NCBI GenBank assembly: GCA_947311845.1
Contig: CAMZMU010000059.1
Location: forward strand, 36,858,736-36,922,735
Length of the DNA stretch: 64,000 nucleotides
DNA from: Poa pratensis
Lineage: Eukaryota; Streptophyta; Magnoliopsida; Poales; Poaceae
Direction of reading: 5' to 3'
The position numbers and the translations under genes were made by a program. Shown piece by piece: positions 11,383-22,900 of this stretch (its first letter is position 1; each line of letters opens with the position of its first letter). Below the pieces are notes generated by a model. It was given only the letters and a program-made list of their open reading frames with translations. It was not told the DNA's origin and searched no databases.

Positions 11383-12913
11383 ACTTTAGAAAAAAATGAG
11401 TCATTGCCACGAGCAATTGATGTTTCCTATTTGCTATGATCTTAGAAGGGATTGGTTAGTCGGATTCACAACCTTCCTCAATTGGCCGGAAAGGAGTTAC
11501 ATTCCTAACTTAAGGCTTTGTTTGCGAGTGATCCAACGCCCCGGCTGTTCTTTTGAGCAAGAAAGAAGATGTGCTCACGCACTTAGTTAGATACCTTAGT
11601 TCTTTTGCGCCTTCCGTTTCTGCATCTGCTATGTTCATTATGCGGACGACTTCAAAGACTTCTGCCAGATCGGACTAATCCACTTTTTTAACAAGTCAGA
11701 CTAAAAAAGAGAAAGCTCTCTCGCGCCTAGTGAAAATGGGCTACCCGATAAAACTATCGTCTAAACTCTTAGATAGATACTTGGAAACTAACCCCAAACC
11801 CGTCGTCGGTAACCGATCAAAAGAGCTTGAGCGTGCCCTCCTCTCTTCAAAACTAGCACTGCATGGCGTCTCTTGGCTCGCTATCTATTCGAGGCATATT
11901 CAATAAAAGATACCCAAACTTTTCCCTCGCCTGGACCAGGAATTGTCTTTGATACAAAGCACCTCTCTTCCCGAAGAATTTCCATAGTAGACTTTGGGGT
12001 CATAGCCGAAGTCGAAGGGAAAAAAAGATAGAGGCCCGTTGAAGCAGAAGTACTTCAATTCAACGGCTTTAGAATAAAAAAAGGAAAAAGACTCAATTTC
12101 GTGCTTAACTTATCGATTCAAATAGAATCGAATCAGTACCCGATCCTGTACAATTCACTGAAACCTTATGGTTTGAATGATTCATGCACCAATAACAAAA
12201 AGATCAAACCAGTGTTTCACGTATAGGAATTGCAACCTTATAGCAATAGTGCTTCGCCTTCTATTCATCGGAACCGCTTAGCGGAGTCCTGTGTTTTTAA
12301 TAAGCTGTCGCTACCCCCCATGTATTGGTTTTACACTATTTCTCTGTTTGAAGTCCGTCCTAAAGCTCGTTCTCTTATATCTAAATCCGCATTTGAAGGT
12401 GGATTAAGCCTTGTTTGTACGAATGTGATACCCTTGCGGAGTAGTTAAACGACGATTTCGGTATATCACTTCATGAACAAGTTACCTATTCCTTTTTCCT
12501 ATAGTCTTGTCTGAAAGTAGCCTTTACCTCCCCTCTTTCTTTCCCTATACACAGTGTAGAAACGGTTAGGAAGAGCCCAGCTTTCGATCCCTGTTTGCTC
12601 GACCCGATCCTGGAACAAAGTGACAAAAAAGAATGTTTAGTCCATTTGGAAAGAAACAAGAGGATCTGCGGGTACCGCCGTTAGACGTGGACAAGGTCCG
12701 TTTTCTTTAACTAAATCGAATCTCGCCTAGGCCTTTGGTACTTTTTCGAAGGGGTGACGCATCCGTGCATGAATCAAAATCATATATTAAGTTTGATTTT
12801 TAGTCAAGTGATTTAAGAGCTAGAGATCTTTGGAAATCCCCTACCCGGGTGAATGCGTGAATCAGAGATGGTTCTAAATATGTCTTACGTAATCTCACGA
12901 ACTGAAAAGGCTA

Positions 12914-13342
12914 TCAATCATTCAGCTTATTCAGGGACCCAGCAATCCCTCGCCTTTTATATCTCATTTGAGAAATACCTCCCATCACCATATAACATTT
13001 AGTGGGAATAAAAAACTTAGCTTTGAAGGATAGTAGGTGGAGTGATGTGTGGTACCGGGGATAATGCAATTGATGGTGTGCTTGTGGCCCCACGGAATGA
13101 CCGTATAAAAGGAAATAGGCAGCAAGGGAGTTGGGTAGACTAAAGATACTGCCTTTAGCCCTCTGTGGCCTTGAGCCTAAGTCGAGTCGTAAGGAAAGAT
13201 CGATAGGATTTGGTCCATTTGGTGTCCTTCCAGACGGAGAAGCGAGAACCCTTTCTGCTTTGACCGCTTGTATCTCGATGGTTTTCCAATGCGGATAAAC
13301 AACTATCGCTTGAGGTAAAAGAGAATGCCATAACTTCACCAT
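12914..13342 (-). CDS. Hypothetical ORF, 142 codons, unrecognised
   Basis: An open frame on the minus strand with no domain I can recognise. It is rich in Pro, His, Ser and Leu and has one weakly hydrophobic stretch in the middle (PNSLAAYFLLYGHSVG). There is no conserved neighbour and no codon-bias signal that sets it apart from the surrounding spacer. It is probably a chance open frame, and I list it only because it is longer than most in this region. Confidence 0.12.
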   Translation of the reverse strand: MVKLWHSLLPQAIVVYPHWKTIEIQAVKAERVLASPSGRTPNGPNPIDLSLRLDLGSRPQRAKGSIFSLPNSLAAYFLLYGHSVGPQAHHQLHYPRYHTSLHLLSFKAKFFIPTKCYMVMGGISQMRYKRRGIAGSLNKLND

Positions 13343-16300
13343 TAGGTAGGTCCCAAGACCCTTTACTTTTTGGTCTCTTTACAGAAGACCCCTATCGCTT
13401 CTTCTTTGATCAATAAGCACTGGACTTTCCGCCTTGATCGTAGTAGTATGCTGAAGCAGCTCAAGATAAAAGCCCTGTTTAGCCATGGTCAGATTTCGGT
13501 AGACTAACTTGGACACGGGATTAGGAAATTCCACCCTTTTCCACCGGCTCCAGGACAAGAGGGTACCGACGAGTATCGGCGACCCTGCACGAGAATAGAA
13601 CCAATAGTTTTGCTTATTTGAATTCTTCCATTATCTATCAAAATAGGAAATCGAAATAGATATGCGAAGTGGTGCCCTTGCTTCTGGATTCAAATCCATA
13701 GGGATAGGCAGGAGGGGAGCGAAAAGATAGATACGTTAATGTTTCCACCTACTCTCGAGTATAGCACAGGGCTGAGTTAAGTATAGGGATGATCCACTCG
13801 TCGCGTAAGATCCTGATGGGCCATCACATCCCTTGATGAGTAGATCATTCGTGTCTTACTGGTCAAAGGTAAGTAAGAACCTCTTGATATCGGGAAGTGC
13901 CTATAAATAATAGGTCAGTCTTGCTGTCTCAAATAGGGATTGAGTGCCTGTGGAGAAGAGAAGAGATAGGGCTATAGCGAATATTACTTTCTTATAGATG
14001 TATAAGGGGAGTACGGGCTATAAACCTTCCAGGCAGTTCACTAGACTTTTGGTTGGCAAAATGGATAAGGAAGGCAAGCATAAACAGATACGGAAGAAGC
14101 GGAAGAGGAAACTATTTAAACGCTAGAACCTTTTTTCCAACCTGACTTACTCGCACGAGTTATTAGCTGGTCTCCTCGAGCGCTCTTTGCAGCTTGGCCT
14201 CCTACAAGGCTGTCTTCGGCTCCTCATTGCCTTTGTCTCTAATCCCCCTTCGGGACCGGATTCTTAGTCAGCGATCACTGAAAATGAAATATCTCATACA
14301 CCAGCACCAGGGCTAGACTTTGAATCACTAACTTACAGGTTTGCTTAATAGAACCTTCCTGACAGGCTTACTACTACAGCTACAGAGCTAGAACCAGTGG
14401 ACTGAAATGATTCTCATTCTTCCTTCCTTAGGAGATATCCCGGGGGATTAAGAACCTCTATCAAAAGGGATACGATCTCACCTGGGCCAGCTTTCTATCA
14501 CGCTTACTTTTTATATCAACTTTCTTACTTGGGACTTCCTTTCTTCCTGACTCATCGCCTTCCTCTAGCGCTAAAACTCCTACTGGCTGGGTTTGCTTGC
14601 TCGCACGAGGGCTATAGGCTTGTGGAGACAGGATACATTACATACAGAGTTTGCAAAAGGGACTGAGCACAATAGCAAAAGGGTTAAAGGATTAAGCGTG
14701 GGCTTAAAATATCCCATTACTTCCTCTAGCTCTTTCAAAAGGGATTAGAACGTAGACTGACTACTACAAGAAAGGGTACGAGGTATAGATAGAAATAGGG
14801 GTACTTACGAACCAAGGTAACTGATGCAAAAACGGACCACCCATACTCCTGGATAACTCCTTTTTTACTGCCCAATCTAGCAACCCAAGGAGCGGTAGAC
14901 AACCGAGGCAACAAAGACTATGATTATCCTTTAGAATTGAACCCACTTAGGCTGGTTCATTCAACCATTTTTTATTCCATCCTTCTTCTACGAGAAGTGA
15001 AAGAGGCTGTGTCATGACGACAGCAATGCCGATAGTCATCCGTCTTATCCGTCAACTTAAGCAGACTAGTGGTAGTCGAACGAATAGCAATCCATGCTGC
15101 CAACTAGTAAACCAAGAGGTTTTGTTTGGTCGAAAGTCTCCTCCGCTTCGTCTTTGTACCACCGCATTCTTTGCTTTGCCCGTATCATATGATCGCGAAG
15201 TGTGCTTCGCAACAAGATTTGTATTGTACCAAGGACTGGAAAAAAAGATCAAAAAGGTATCAACATCGGCTTTTTTCTCGAAACGAAATAGACTAATTGG
15301 ACTGCAAATCTGCACTTCAAAATTCTAGAATCTATTTTGCATTAATTTGTTGAGTAGTCATTTTTTTTTATATCGTCGTGTATCATCGAATTTCCTTATT
15401 CCCGAATCTAAGGACTGGGGAGTTCTAATCTCGGGAAATGTCCCAGTTCGACGAGAGGAATCCAACTCAGCCGGTCACACAGACTTCGTTCGAATTACGG
15501 ATTTTATGATGAAAAAAGAAATGAAATTCAATCTCGTCGCTCCGCTTATTGCTGCCACGCAAGATTAATGGAAAGCTCGGTGAGTGAGTCGTGCACAAGC
15601 GTTGTCTCAGCTAGGCATCCTTCTATGATGTGACAGATTGGTTAGGAGGTTAGTCGTAGAGCCAGCCCCTGAGTCCACTTCCCATTGTCATAGAAAACCA
15701 GATGACGTAACGTAATAGGAAAGTCTGCCGCCGAGTCAGAGTACTCAAGGAGTAGCAAGGAGAAGTAAGGAAGTAGGCGCCGAAGTAAAAGCTAGACCAG
15801 CATCTTCTCCTATTGAAATTCTTGGAGAGAAAGGAAAACGGAAAAGCTTCTCAGAGTAGGAATTCGATCAATCGCTATCAATGCCAGGAGGCAGATCCAG
15901 ATTCATGGGAACGAGAACCTTTTCCGAGAAGAGTCAAGCGAGGGATGGATAGGATAGATGAATAGGTTTAAGCCTTTATCCGCTTTTAGGGATTCATTTA
16001 CAATTTCTAAGGCTTCGTTTTTCTCCGGCAAGCTGCTAGGGAAGCATTTATTACCAAGCGATAGGGCTTATAGTTCAGATTGATGCCTTAGTCCACTCGG
16101 AAGATAGAACTAATAATGGAAAAAGATATGCTTAAGAACTCCAACAGTAAGTTGATCAGTTACTATCGGTAGGGACGGGATACAAAACAGCCACTGATGG
16201 GAAAGCGATAAGAAGCCTGAAAGCGATTCTTACACAAGATACGATGACAGGAAGGGAGTTCGATCAGGAATGGAACCGGAGAATATGAAATTGGCTCTCG

Positions 16301-17234
16301 ACCCAGGCCTTGCTTTGTTTACCTGTCCTATCGTATCGAATAAGGTTTCCTAGCCTCGGTGTCTGCTACCGAAAGAGAGAATCGGTCTAAGGGCAGCTTA
16401 AAACCAGCCCAACCTCTTCATGGTCACATCCCCTTTTCCGACGCTTTTATTGTTATAGACCACTCACTACCCCTTTCCTTCTCTATGTAAGACTGAATAA
16501 GGAAATACAAAGAATGGAAGAAAGGTCCAAAGCAATTGTTTGTCTTGCATTGCTGCAATCAAACCAAAATCAAGTATTGTATTAAAGGCTGTTGAAACAC
16601 CTCTTTTCTTGGTAGCCTAGCTCCCAAAGCTGTTTCAGTCCCTGCCCATAATTCTGCACATAAGGCAGACCTTGAACCAAGGTTATACATAGATCCTTTG
16701 ATCTCCACGGCAATCTCAGACTATACCACCGGCAGCAGCTCTAGAGGCACAGGGCGAAGAGTAAGCATCTAACTGAAGTTTTACAACTTGGAAAGATGGC
16801 CCAGCCAATGTTAATGATTATTTTATATGGGATAACTTGCTGGGAATTCACTAGAGCTCCTGAAGCCACTTGATCCTTATAGAGGTATATCATTTGGCTA
16901 AAAAGATCCCTGCGTGCATTGTCTTCATTACCCAAATAGAAAGCATTCCTGTACCGGCAGTGAAGTTCGTGCTAAATGACCGAACGAAGGTATCCGCTTG
17001 CGAGTCTTATCTTATCCAAGAGTTGCCGGGTTCATTATGCTCTTCTTCCTGAAAATGGGAAGTATTATGAAGTTTAAGTCCTGTGCTGTAGTTAATTCCC
17101 TTTGTCTTAAGTGATCTATTAGAGAGCTTCCCTGTGACCACCCGAAGGGTAAGAAAGAGATGCTCCGTGTAGCTAACCCCAAGTCTGGTAACCTTTTCAA
17201 AATAGGTTTCTGACGTCACTGCCTTTCATGCCAA

Positions 17235-17680
17235 GCTTGACGCTCTTGCTCTTGCACAGGCGGTGGGTGGGTTCAGCTCGATCAACTGGGATAGGAGTTC
17301 TCTATCTTGCTCCATGGTGTTCAAGCAGTGCGTCCAGAAAGCTGTGATTCATGGGAGGGAGCAGCTTCAATAGCTTTGGCTGTGAAAACTCTTGGTCTTG
17401 GAGCATCAGTTCACCCAAGATCAGCAGGACAAATAACTACTAGGTTTGTGCCAGAAAAGCGTCTTGCGTGACGGGGAAAGAGTGGAAAAAGAAAGAGATT
17501 CATAAGCTATGGAATCTGACAGGTATTGAACAGAAGGGGCTGTTCACAAAGCATCCCATGGATGGTAATGGTGCTTCCCCAGCTGCTGTTCCTACTCCTT
17601 TGGTTGGTGCCAAATCAGGTGACTTTGAAGTTGAAGCTTGCCCGCAGAACGATGTAACCATGCTGGTAGTACTATGATTG
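17235..17680 (+). pseudogene. Frameshifted coding relic, unrecognised, nuclear-like
   Basis: Coding-like peptide sense moves between the three plus frames: DALALAQAVGGFSSINWDRS with SMVFKQCVQKAVIHGRE first, then AASIALAVKTLGLGASVHPR with SAGQITTRFVPEKR, then GKEWKKKEIHKLWNLTGIEQ with KGLFTKHPMDGNG, SPAAVPTPLVGAKSGDFEVE and ACPQNDVTML. The handover points are close together and give a continuous, soluble-protein-like sequence, which is what a nuclear or transposon-derived coding fragment with small indels looks like. I do not recognise the family. It lies a few hundred bases upstream of the copia reverse transcriptase fragment and could have arrived in the same insertion. Confidence 0.4.
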
Positions 17681-18049
17681 CCTTAGAGCGCAGATGTCTC
17701 TGTCCCTAGGAACGTGATGCTTAGGTGCGAGGTGAAACACAAGCAGGAGATCGAGAAAAGAAATCATACGGATTGCAACCTACAGATGAAGAATCTGCTT
17801 CATTGTTCCCACCATCTATATCAGATGTTTAATAACAATAGGAATCGAATAAGCTGCTGATTGACTGAGGAAGCATTTGAAAAGAAAGGAAGGGTGATGC
17901 TTGTTAAACAAAGCTGCGTGTGGGGCCGCCACGTATAGCTGTAGTTTCTGCTGTAGCATCGGTTATTTCCGTTATTGCTGTAGTAGCATCGGTTATTGCT
18001 CAGGCCCAATCTATCTATGGCAACCACCCCTACTTTTAGTAGATGGAGA

Positions 18050-19030
18050 TGCGCACCTAGAAAAGACGGATGAAAGAGAACCTGCCCTTCTGACTTCTTC
18101 TCTTGTCTGTCCTTTACGCAAAGCGATCTATGGTCTCAACAAACCCCGATAGCGTCGGTTTTTTAAGTTCAGCACAGTGGTTATCCAGGCAGGGTTTGCT
18201 CGGAGTGATCATGATTCGGCCATGTTCGTATCAGTTTATCCTCGAGGACGTGCTATTCTGTTGTTGTATGTTGATGATATCAAACTGACTGGTGATTACT
18301 CCGTTACCATATCGCTGATCAAGTGTCGCCTTCATCAATTATTTGCTATGAAGGCGCTGACGCGCCCTAAGCCTTTTCTTGGCTTGGAGGTCGCACATTC
18401 TCCTCGTGGATATTTGGTATCTCAGATCAAATAACGTCATGACTTGATCACTCGAGCTCAACTCAATGATGAGAAGACTGTTGACACTCCCTTGGAGCTT
18501 TACGTTAAACTCCGTCCGACTGATGGCTCACCATTATCTGATCCGACGCAGTACAGACAGTAGGTCGGCAGTTTGGTTTATCTGACGATCTCTTGCCCAG
18601 ATGGCTTTTCCTAAGAAAGTCAGCCTTTCATGGCTGCCCCCCGGTCAGTTCACTTTGCAGCAGTTCATCGGATTCTTAGATATATTCGAGGTACCTTTTA
18701 TCGAGCCGTCCTTTTTTCCGTCATCGTCTTCTTTAGAGTTGCGTGCTACTACTGATGCCGATTGGGCCTTCAGATAGGTGCTCAACTACAGGCTTATCTA
18801 TTTTATGGGGAGACTCTCCACTATCTTGGATGAGATAAAAGCAATAGACAGTTGCTCCTTCCACTGCCGAAGCGGAGTACCGTGCCATGGCACACTACTA
18901 GATAGATTGTATGGCTCCGTTGGTGACTTTCTGATCGCGGGTTTCATTTGAAAAACCCCAACGCCATTCATCTTGCGTCAAATCCGGTCTTTCATGCAAG
19001 AGTTTCATTTTTGGCCGCGTTCGTCGAAAA
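18050..19030 (+). mobile_element. Ty1/copia reverse transcriptase/RNase H fragment
   Basis: The plus strand shows the copia RT signature in order: CPLRKAIYGLNKP (from the KALYGLKQAPRAW block), then after a frame change GFARSDHDSAMFVSVYPRGR, the catalytic block LLLYVDDIKLTGD with YVDD at 18267-18278, FLGLEVAHSPRGYLVSQIK, a stop at 18432, then ITRAQLNDEKTVDTPLELYV, KLRPTDGSPLSDPTQYR, VGSLVYLTI, MAAPRSVHFAAVHRILRYIR and GTFYRAVLF. Relics of the RNase H entry (TTDADWA) follow. Several stops and frameshifts make it inert. It derives from a nuclear copia element different in orientation and region from the fragments near 5 kb and 41 kb. Confidence 0.9.
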
Positions 19031-19461
19031 CTTCTTGATGGCACCATCATCTCATTACCTTATTTTTGCCCTTCGACTTCGGCTATGACCAATGCCCCAC
19101 CTAGCTGAATAGGCGTAACAAAGCTACCTGAAAAAGGCAAGGTGCACCTTAGATTGAAATCGACAAATTGCCAGATGGATTCTTTAGAAAGATTCCCGGA
19201 TAAAGTTCCGTATAATATTTAGTTACAATCTAAATAAAGGCGCATACGTGGGCGGGCAGGGGGCCCCACTACTTCTTCATTCAGGGGGGGCTAGCCTCAT
19301 GACTTCCCACTGGGCGAGGGGTGCACCTAACCCACCTACTCACTCATAAATTACGGTGTTCAGCTGACTTGCACAGAAAGACCCCTATTGTTTAGTAATT
19401 TGGCGCCCCATCTTTTGATTGACTGTTGTCAACTAATCTTTTCCATGTTCAATTCTACTCT
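19031..19461. promoter_or_regulatory. nad4 upstream region
   Basis: This stretch separates the copia fragment from the nad4 start and should contain the nad4 5' UTR. I see no gene in it. A G/C-rich patch (about 19250-19330) precedes an AT-richer leader. I could not pick a convincing promoter core, so no transcription start is proposed. Confidence 0.3.
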
Positions 19462-19922
19462 ATGTTAGAACATTTCTGTGAATGCTATTTCGATCTAAGT
19501 GGTCCTATTCTCTGTCCCGTGCTAGGAAGCATTACTCCTCTTTTCATTCCAAATTCTTCAATAAGACCGATACGATTGATTGGTCTGTGCGTTTCTCTTA
19601 TTACTTTTTTGTATCCCCCTGTTCCTCGGATACAATTCGATCCTTCTACGGCCAAATCTCAATTTGTGGAAAGCCTTCGATGGCTTCCTTATGAAAACAT
19701 CCATTTGTATATGGGTATAGATGGTCTTTCATTATTCTTCGTGATATTGACCACATTTCTGATCCCTATTTGCATTTCAGTGGGTTGGTCTGGTATGAGA
19801 AGTTTTGGGAAAGAGTATATTACAGCATTTCTAATTCGTGAATTTCTAATGATCGCCGTGTCCTGCATGCTGGATCCTCTACTATTCTATGTTCTTTCCG
19901 AAAGCGTGCCAATCCCTATGTT
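19462..19922 (+). CDS. nad4 exon 1
   Basis: Starts at ATG 19462 and ends with ATG TT; the next bases, GTGCGGAGC, are a canonical group II 5' end. The split Phe codon (TT|C) is completed by the first base of exon 2. This exon encodes the first 153 residues and holds most of the editing sites visible in the gene. Confidence 0.95.
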
Positions 19923-22900
19923 GTGCGGAGCTGAGCATCTTCTATTCGCTGGGATCAAGCTTTTCCTCTGCAGGGGCCTTGTGCAGTAAACCCCCTACGG
20001 GCGGTCCCCCGTCGTCGTAAAGTAGTAAAGGTCCCCGCGAAGCTTTCGGGAAGAGGGGTAGTCTTGTGCGTAAGCATAGCATTTCTGGTCGAACCACCGA
20101 ACCACACATCTTTTTTTGGTGGGAGGGTACTCCGAGTAGTGGGTACCTCGTAGGACCTCGACCCGCCTACTCAGGTCTTGTATGGATATGCAGGAAGGGG
20201 TGCTCCTAGGTGTGTGTAGGGGGTGTGTTTGTTCGCGAGAATGGATTCCTCGTCAAGTCAGGGGGGGTGTGGACACACTTGCGCGAATTCGGGTAACGGC
20301 TACAAGGGATAAAAATAAAGGAAACTGTACCCGACCAGGGATGGACGTAAACTCGTAAGCTACCGAGGGTAGGGATAATCGTCCAGGTCTTATTGTTAAA
20401 AAAAAAAGCCGCCCCGCCACTGCAGGCAGGTTAGTTCCTCTGTCGTTGCCGGAGAGTTCTTGGCGAAGAGACCTTAGGATAAGTTGCTAAAACAAACGGA
20501 GGGGAGGATCGACCCGTTCAGTAGAATTCCGAAGAAAGACTGTTGGCAGCAGGTGGAGACATTTCTTTGGCCCCCTTCCAAATAAATGCGGACAGGGTAG
20601 AGCTCGGCAGAGGGTTCGAGAATAGGGTAGGGTTTTTTACGGTCGGGTCCCCTACCACTAGTCCGGCTAGCCTTCTTTCGGGCAGGAAGCAGGCCGGGCC
20701 CGACGGGCGGGCATCTCCCGCTACGCAAGCAGCATTGTTCGCCACCACCCGAGAAGCAAAAGATTAGAGAGTCAAGGCGGAAAAGACAAGCATAGTGGTC
20801 TAATGACAAGGGCCGACGACGGAAGCTCGGGACGGAGCCGTATGATGCGGAAGTCTCACGTACGGTTCCCTGAGAAGGGAGTGGCTACCCACTGGAGCTT
20901 CGACCAACTACCACCGGTCAATTCCGCTTTGGGGCCACCCCTGACTCTACCATCATTATAGGGGTATGGGGTTCGAGACAAAGAAAGATCAAGGCAGCAT
21001 ATCAGTTTTTCCTATATACTTTACTTGGATCCGTTTTTATGCTATTAGCTATTCTGTTGATTCTTCTCCAAACAGGAACCACCGATTTACAAATTTTATT
21101 AACCACTGAATTTAGTGAGCGGCGCCAAATCCTTCTATGGATTGCTTTTTTCGCCTCTTTTGCCGTCAAAGTGCCTATGGTACCAGTTCATATTTGGTTA
21201 CCCGAAGCCCATGTAGAGGCACCTACGGCTGGATCCGTCATCTTGGCTGGAATTCTTTTAAAATTGGGAACCTACGGGTTTTTAAGATTTTCAATACCCA
21301 TGTTTCCCGAAGCGACACTTTGTTTCACTCCTTTCATTTATACTCTAAGCGCGATTGCTATAATATATACTTCCTTGACCACTTTAAGACAGATCGATCT
21401 TAAGAAGATCATTGCCTACTCCTCAGTAGCCCATATGAATTTGGTGACTATTGGTATGTTTAGTCGGGCGGCGGCCGTTAGGTCACCTATTTTGAGTTAT
21501 GGACACACAAGCAAGGCCAAAACATGTGTGCCGGGCGTGCGACCCATCAACCTACTAGCAATAGGGGAGAAAACTTAGCATGTCGCAACAAAAGCGTCGA
21601 TTCGAGGCGTCAGCAAAACACCGCCGTCTGTTCCTAAAACAAAACCCCTTAGCGCCCCGGGACGGGAGTGGGGGACGGCCCTACGCAGACAGCAGCAGCA
21701 CCGGCTCTACGAAGTCCGAATCGAATCTTTCGGTTGGCTTTCCCGTGAATAAGAATTGTTGGGCGCGGCGAAGCGAGCGCTTCTAGCTGTTTCGCTTGCT
21801 TCTTTCTTATTGTGGCGGCTATTATGGCGTGGCTGAAATGAACGAAAAGCGAGATGATTCAAATCGATTGATAGATGGCCTGATCTGTTCTGATAGATCG
21901 AAAGGTTTTCTATCAATAATAAGGGTTGACCTCTTTCTATCTATTGATGATACAAGATATCTATCTATTCTGGATCCATCAGAAAGAAATCGATATGTAT
22001 CTGATGGAGTCTACATCGTATCTAGAGCGCCCAAGCGTTTGGCCAGCTCAGTTCTATTATCCATCGGTCCAATGCACCGGCTCATCTCATGGAGGGAAAA
22101 AGCAAATGTAGTTAGTTGTCTTGTTGTTGTTCGCCGCCTCGACACATTCCCCGGCATCGTCCCACACAGAAAGAAAGAGCGTGGAGCCCCGGCCCGACCT
22201 GTAAGTCCGCTAACGTAAAGCGAGGAGTTGAGCCTGAACTGGCGAACCGAAGTCACTTTCGTAACCATACTTCCTACAGCTAACACGTGTCCAGTCCAGC
22301 GGGAACGCGAAGCGCAAACGAACGTGAGCTGCTATACCGAATCCCCCGTTGGCCATCGGGGACCTAGTGGTAAGGCCATGATCCGCAGGGGAAGGGATCA
22401 CTCATTCTTCTATTGGGGACAGGTGCACGAACGACAACTCCAAACGTCAGACATCCGCCGCCTATACCTACCGTTTAGGTGGCACCAGCGAGATCCAGCT
22501 AAGGTAAGGAACTTTGTGTCGCGGCTGCTCCACTCCGCTGCGGTCTTTTGAACTGAACTTCGTTGCCTTCCCGCGCGCGAAACGAATGGGCGCTGTGTCG
22601 TGGGTCAGTTTTGGGGCGGGGGGCAGAGAGAGACCAGAAGAATGATTCATTTGGATCGATGAGCCATTTCGCGAATCAATAGAATGTCTCTCTATCCATA
22701 TCTATTCTATCTTTATATGACGGGCCATAAAAAAAAGAAGTATTTTTTTTATGGCATGCGGGATGATCGCGCCTAGTAGCCACATATCAGCTGCGCTCAA
22801 TATGCGGGATTTCCGTTGGGTCAGATCTTTCGCTTTGACGAATTTGGACCTAGCGAAAAGGACTCTAAGCCTTCGCGCAAACAAGCAAAGTAGAAGCAAG

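Larger units (their letters stand above)
8347..17220. other. Long gene-poor spacer
   Basis: Almost 9 kb without a recognised protein gene. It holds two short tRNA 5'-half fragments (listed separately), a 142-codon minus-strand frame at 12914-13342 with no recognisable domain, and short open stretches between about 11400 and 12450 on the plus strand that look like they could be a frameshifted coding relic (for example KLLDRYLETNPKPVVGNRS and ILYNSLKPYGLNDSCTNNKK) but that I cannot name. The rest shows no RNA gene, repeat array or mobile element I can support. Confidence 0.5.

Noticed and set aside
11600..11700. HYADDF-like string suggesting a reverse transcriptase
   Set aside because: Four to six residues only; no other RT block is found in any frame on either side, so it is probably chance.
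21796..22218. 140-codon plus-strand frame in nad4 intron 2 as a possible intron-encoded protein
   Set aside because: No reverse transcriptase, maturase X or endonuclease motif; grass nad4 introns are not known to encode proteins.
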